Assembly: GCA_021199335.1 (NCBI GenBank)
Contig: JAJQIG010000043.1
Location: 1 to 33,576 of the forward strand
Direction of reading: 5' to 3'
Length of the DNA: 33,576 nt
Origin: Oscillospiraceae bacterium
Lineage (GTDB): Bacteria; Bacillota; Clostridia; Oscillospirales; Ruminococcaceae
Positions 33,143 through 33,576 of the stretch are shown here, in pieces. The notes under the pieces were generated by a model. It saw nothing but the letters and a program-made list of their open reading frames with translations, did not search any database and was not told the origin of the DNA. The position numbers and the translations under genes are program-made. The number at the start of each line of letters is the position of its first letter. The stretch's first letter is position 1.

Positions 33143-33178
33143 AAAGAAAAAAGCACCGAAACTATTGCTTCGATGCTT
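33143..33178 (-). terminator. Terminator of the tRNA cluster
   Basis: On the minus strand AAGCATCGAAGC pairs with GTTTCGGTGCTT (with wobble pairs) and is followed by TTTTCTTT. It lies five bases past the end of the tRNA-Gly gene. Confidence 0.8.
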
Positions 33179-33183
33179 AAAAA

Positions 33184-33259
33184 TGGAGCGGATTACGAGG
33201 CTCGAACTCGCTACCTCCACCTTGGCAAGGTGGCGCTCTACCAGATGAGCTAAATCCGC
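33184..33259 (-). tRNA. tRNA-Gly (GCC)
   Basis: Minus-strand cloverleaf of 76 nt: acceptor GCGGATT/AATCCGC, D-loop AGCTCATCTGGTAGAGC, anticodon loop TTGCCAA, T-arm with GTTCGAGCC, discriminator T and encoded CCA. Confidence 0.95.
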
Positions 33260-33315
33260 ATGGGATGTGCTATGTCAGCATTATTACACCAACTAAGCGT
33301 CATCCCTGTCTTTAA

Positions 33316-33391
33316 TGGTGCTTCCGGACGGAATCGAACCATCGACACGGGGATTTTCAGTCCCCTGCTCTACCGACTGAGCTACAGAAGC
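33316..33391 (-). tRNA. tRNA-Phe (GAA)
   Basis: Minus-strand cloverleaf of 76 nt: acceptor GCTTCTG/CGGAAGC (one G-U pair), anticodon loop CTGAAAA, T-loop GGTTCGATTCC, discriminator A and encoded CCA. Confidence 0.95.
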
Positions 33392-33407
33392 GTCAAACAA
33401 GACAAAA

Positions 33408-33484
33408 TGGCGACCCAGATGAGGCTCGAACTCACGACCTCCGCCGTGACAGGGCGGCGTTCTAACCAACTGAACTACCGGGCC
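33408..33484 (-). tRNA. tRNA-Asp (GTC)
   Basis: Minus-strand cloverleaf of 77 nt: acceptor GGCCCGG/CTGGGTC with two G-U pairs, anticodon loop CTGTCAC, T-loop GAGTTCGAGCCTC, discriminator G and encoded CCA. Confidence 0.95.
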
Positions 33485-33490
33485 AAATAA

Positions 33491-33518
33491 TGTGGACTTT
33501 AATAACTTAAAGTCCACA
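33491..33518. other. Hairpin between tRNA-Asp and tRNA-Val
   Basis: TGTGGACTTT pairs perfectly with AAAGTCCACA across an eight-base loop. There is no T-tract, so it may separate the tRNAs for processing rather than stop transcription. Confidence 0.5.
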
Positions 33519-33521
33519 GCA

Positions 33522-33576
33522 TGGTGGGAACAATAGGGCTCGAACCTATGACCCTCTGCTTGTAAGGCAGATGCTC
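33522..33576 (-). tRNA. tRNA-Val (TAC), cut by the window edge
   Basis: Minus-strand 3' part of a tRNA: anticodon stem-loop CTGCCTTACAAGCAG (anticodon TAC), T-arm with GGTTCGAGCCC, discriminator A and encoded CCA. The acceptor 5' side and D-arm lie beyond the window. Confidence 0.85.

Overview
The window reads as chromosomal DNA of a Gram-positive, low-to-mid GC anaerobe of the class Clostridia, most like a gut Oscillospiraceae/Ruminococcaceae member. The reasons are AGGAGG-type ribosome binding sites, TTGACA/TATAAT promoters with 17-base spacing, a ppdK, zapA followed by a U32 peptidase and a DUF4321 protein, a UMF1-type transporter, FabV, and tRNA genes with encoded CCA. The family-level assignment is inference.

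Layout. (1) 74-2483, minus strand: a two-gene L-arabinose module (FGGY kinase, then L-ribulose-5-phosphate 4-epimerase) with its own promoter and terminator. (2) 2502-6541, plus strand: zapA, U32 peptidase, DUF4321 membrane protein and DegV lipid-binding protein, ending in a hairpin-rich repeat. (3) 6549-10182: a small membrane protein, a candidate small RNA (7002-7130), a zinc-dependent phospholipase C-like protein overlapping a UMF1 transporter, and decayed intergenic DNA. (4) 10303-18930: an 8.6-kb mobile island bounded by a perfect 49-bp direct repeat. (5) 18898-21537: ppdK. (6) 21752-30019, plus strand: glmU, prs, pth, mfd and sbcD (cell-wall precursor and PRPP synthesis, translation, DNA repair). 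(7) 29974-33576, minus strand: fabV, then a HAD phosphatase/mnmA pair, then a Val-Asp-Phe-Gly tRNA cluster.

The island is the most interesting part. It carries a large serine recombinase, a nitroreductase gene broken by one stop codon, about 750 bp of dense palindromes, and a tightly packed seven-gene minus-strand operon: vsr, a cytosine-5 DNA methyltransferase, a HpaII-family restriction enzyme (CCGG), a PD-(D/E)XK-like nuclease candidate, a P-loop kinase, a GNAT acetyltransferase with an extra C-terminal domain, and an ASCH-domain protein. The first three form a recognisable restriction-modification-repair cassette. The last four form a translationally coupled accessory module whose role I do not know.

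One copy of the 49-bp repeat is the 3' end of ppdK. The other lies inside the 3' part of the recombinase gene, in another reading frame. Excision through the repeat would therefore change the recombinase C-terminus and swap the downstream hairpins of ppdK and the recombinase gene. A second unusual object is an array at about 13092-13414 in which a conserved stem-loop alternates with hairpins whose arms differ from unit to unit.
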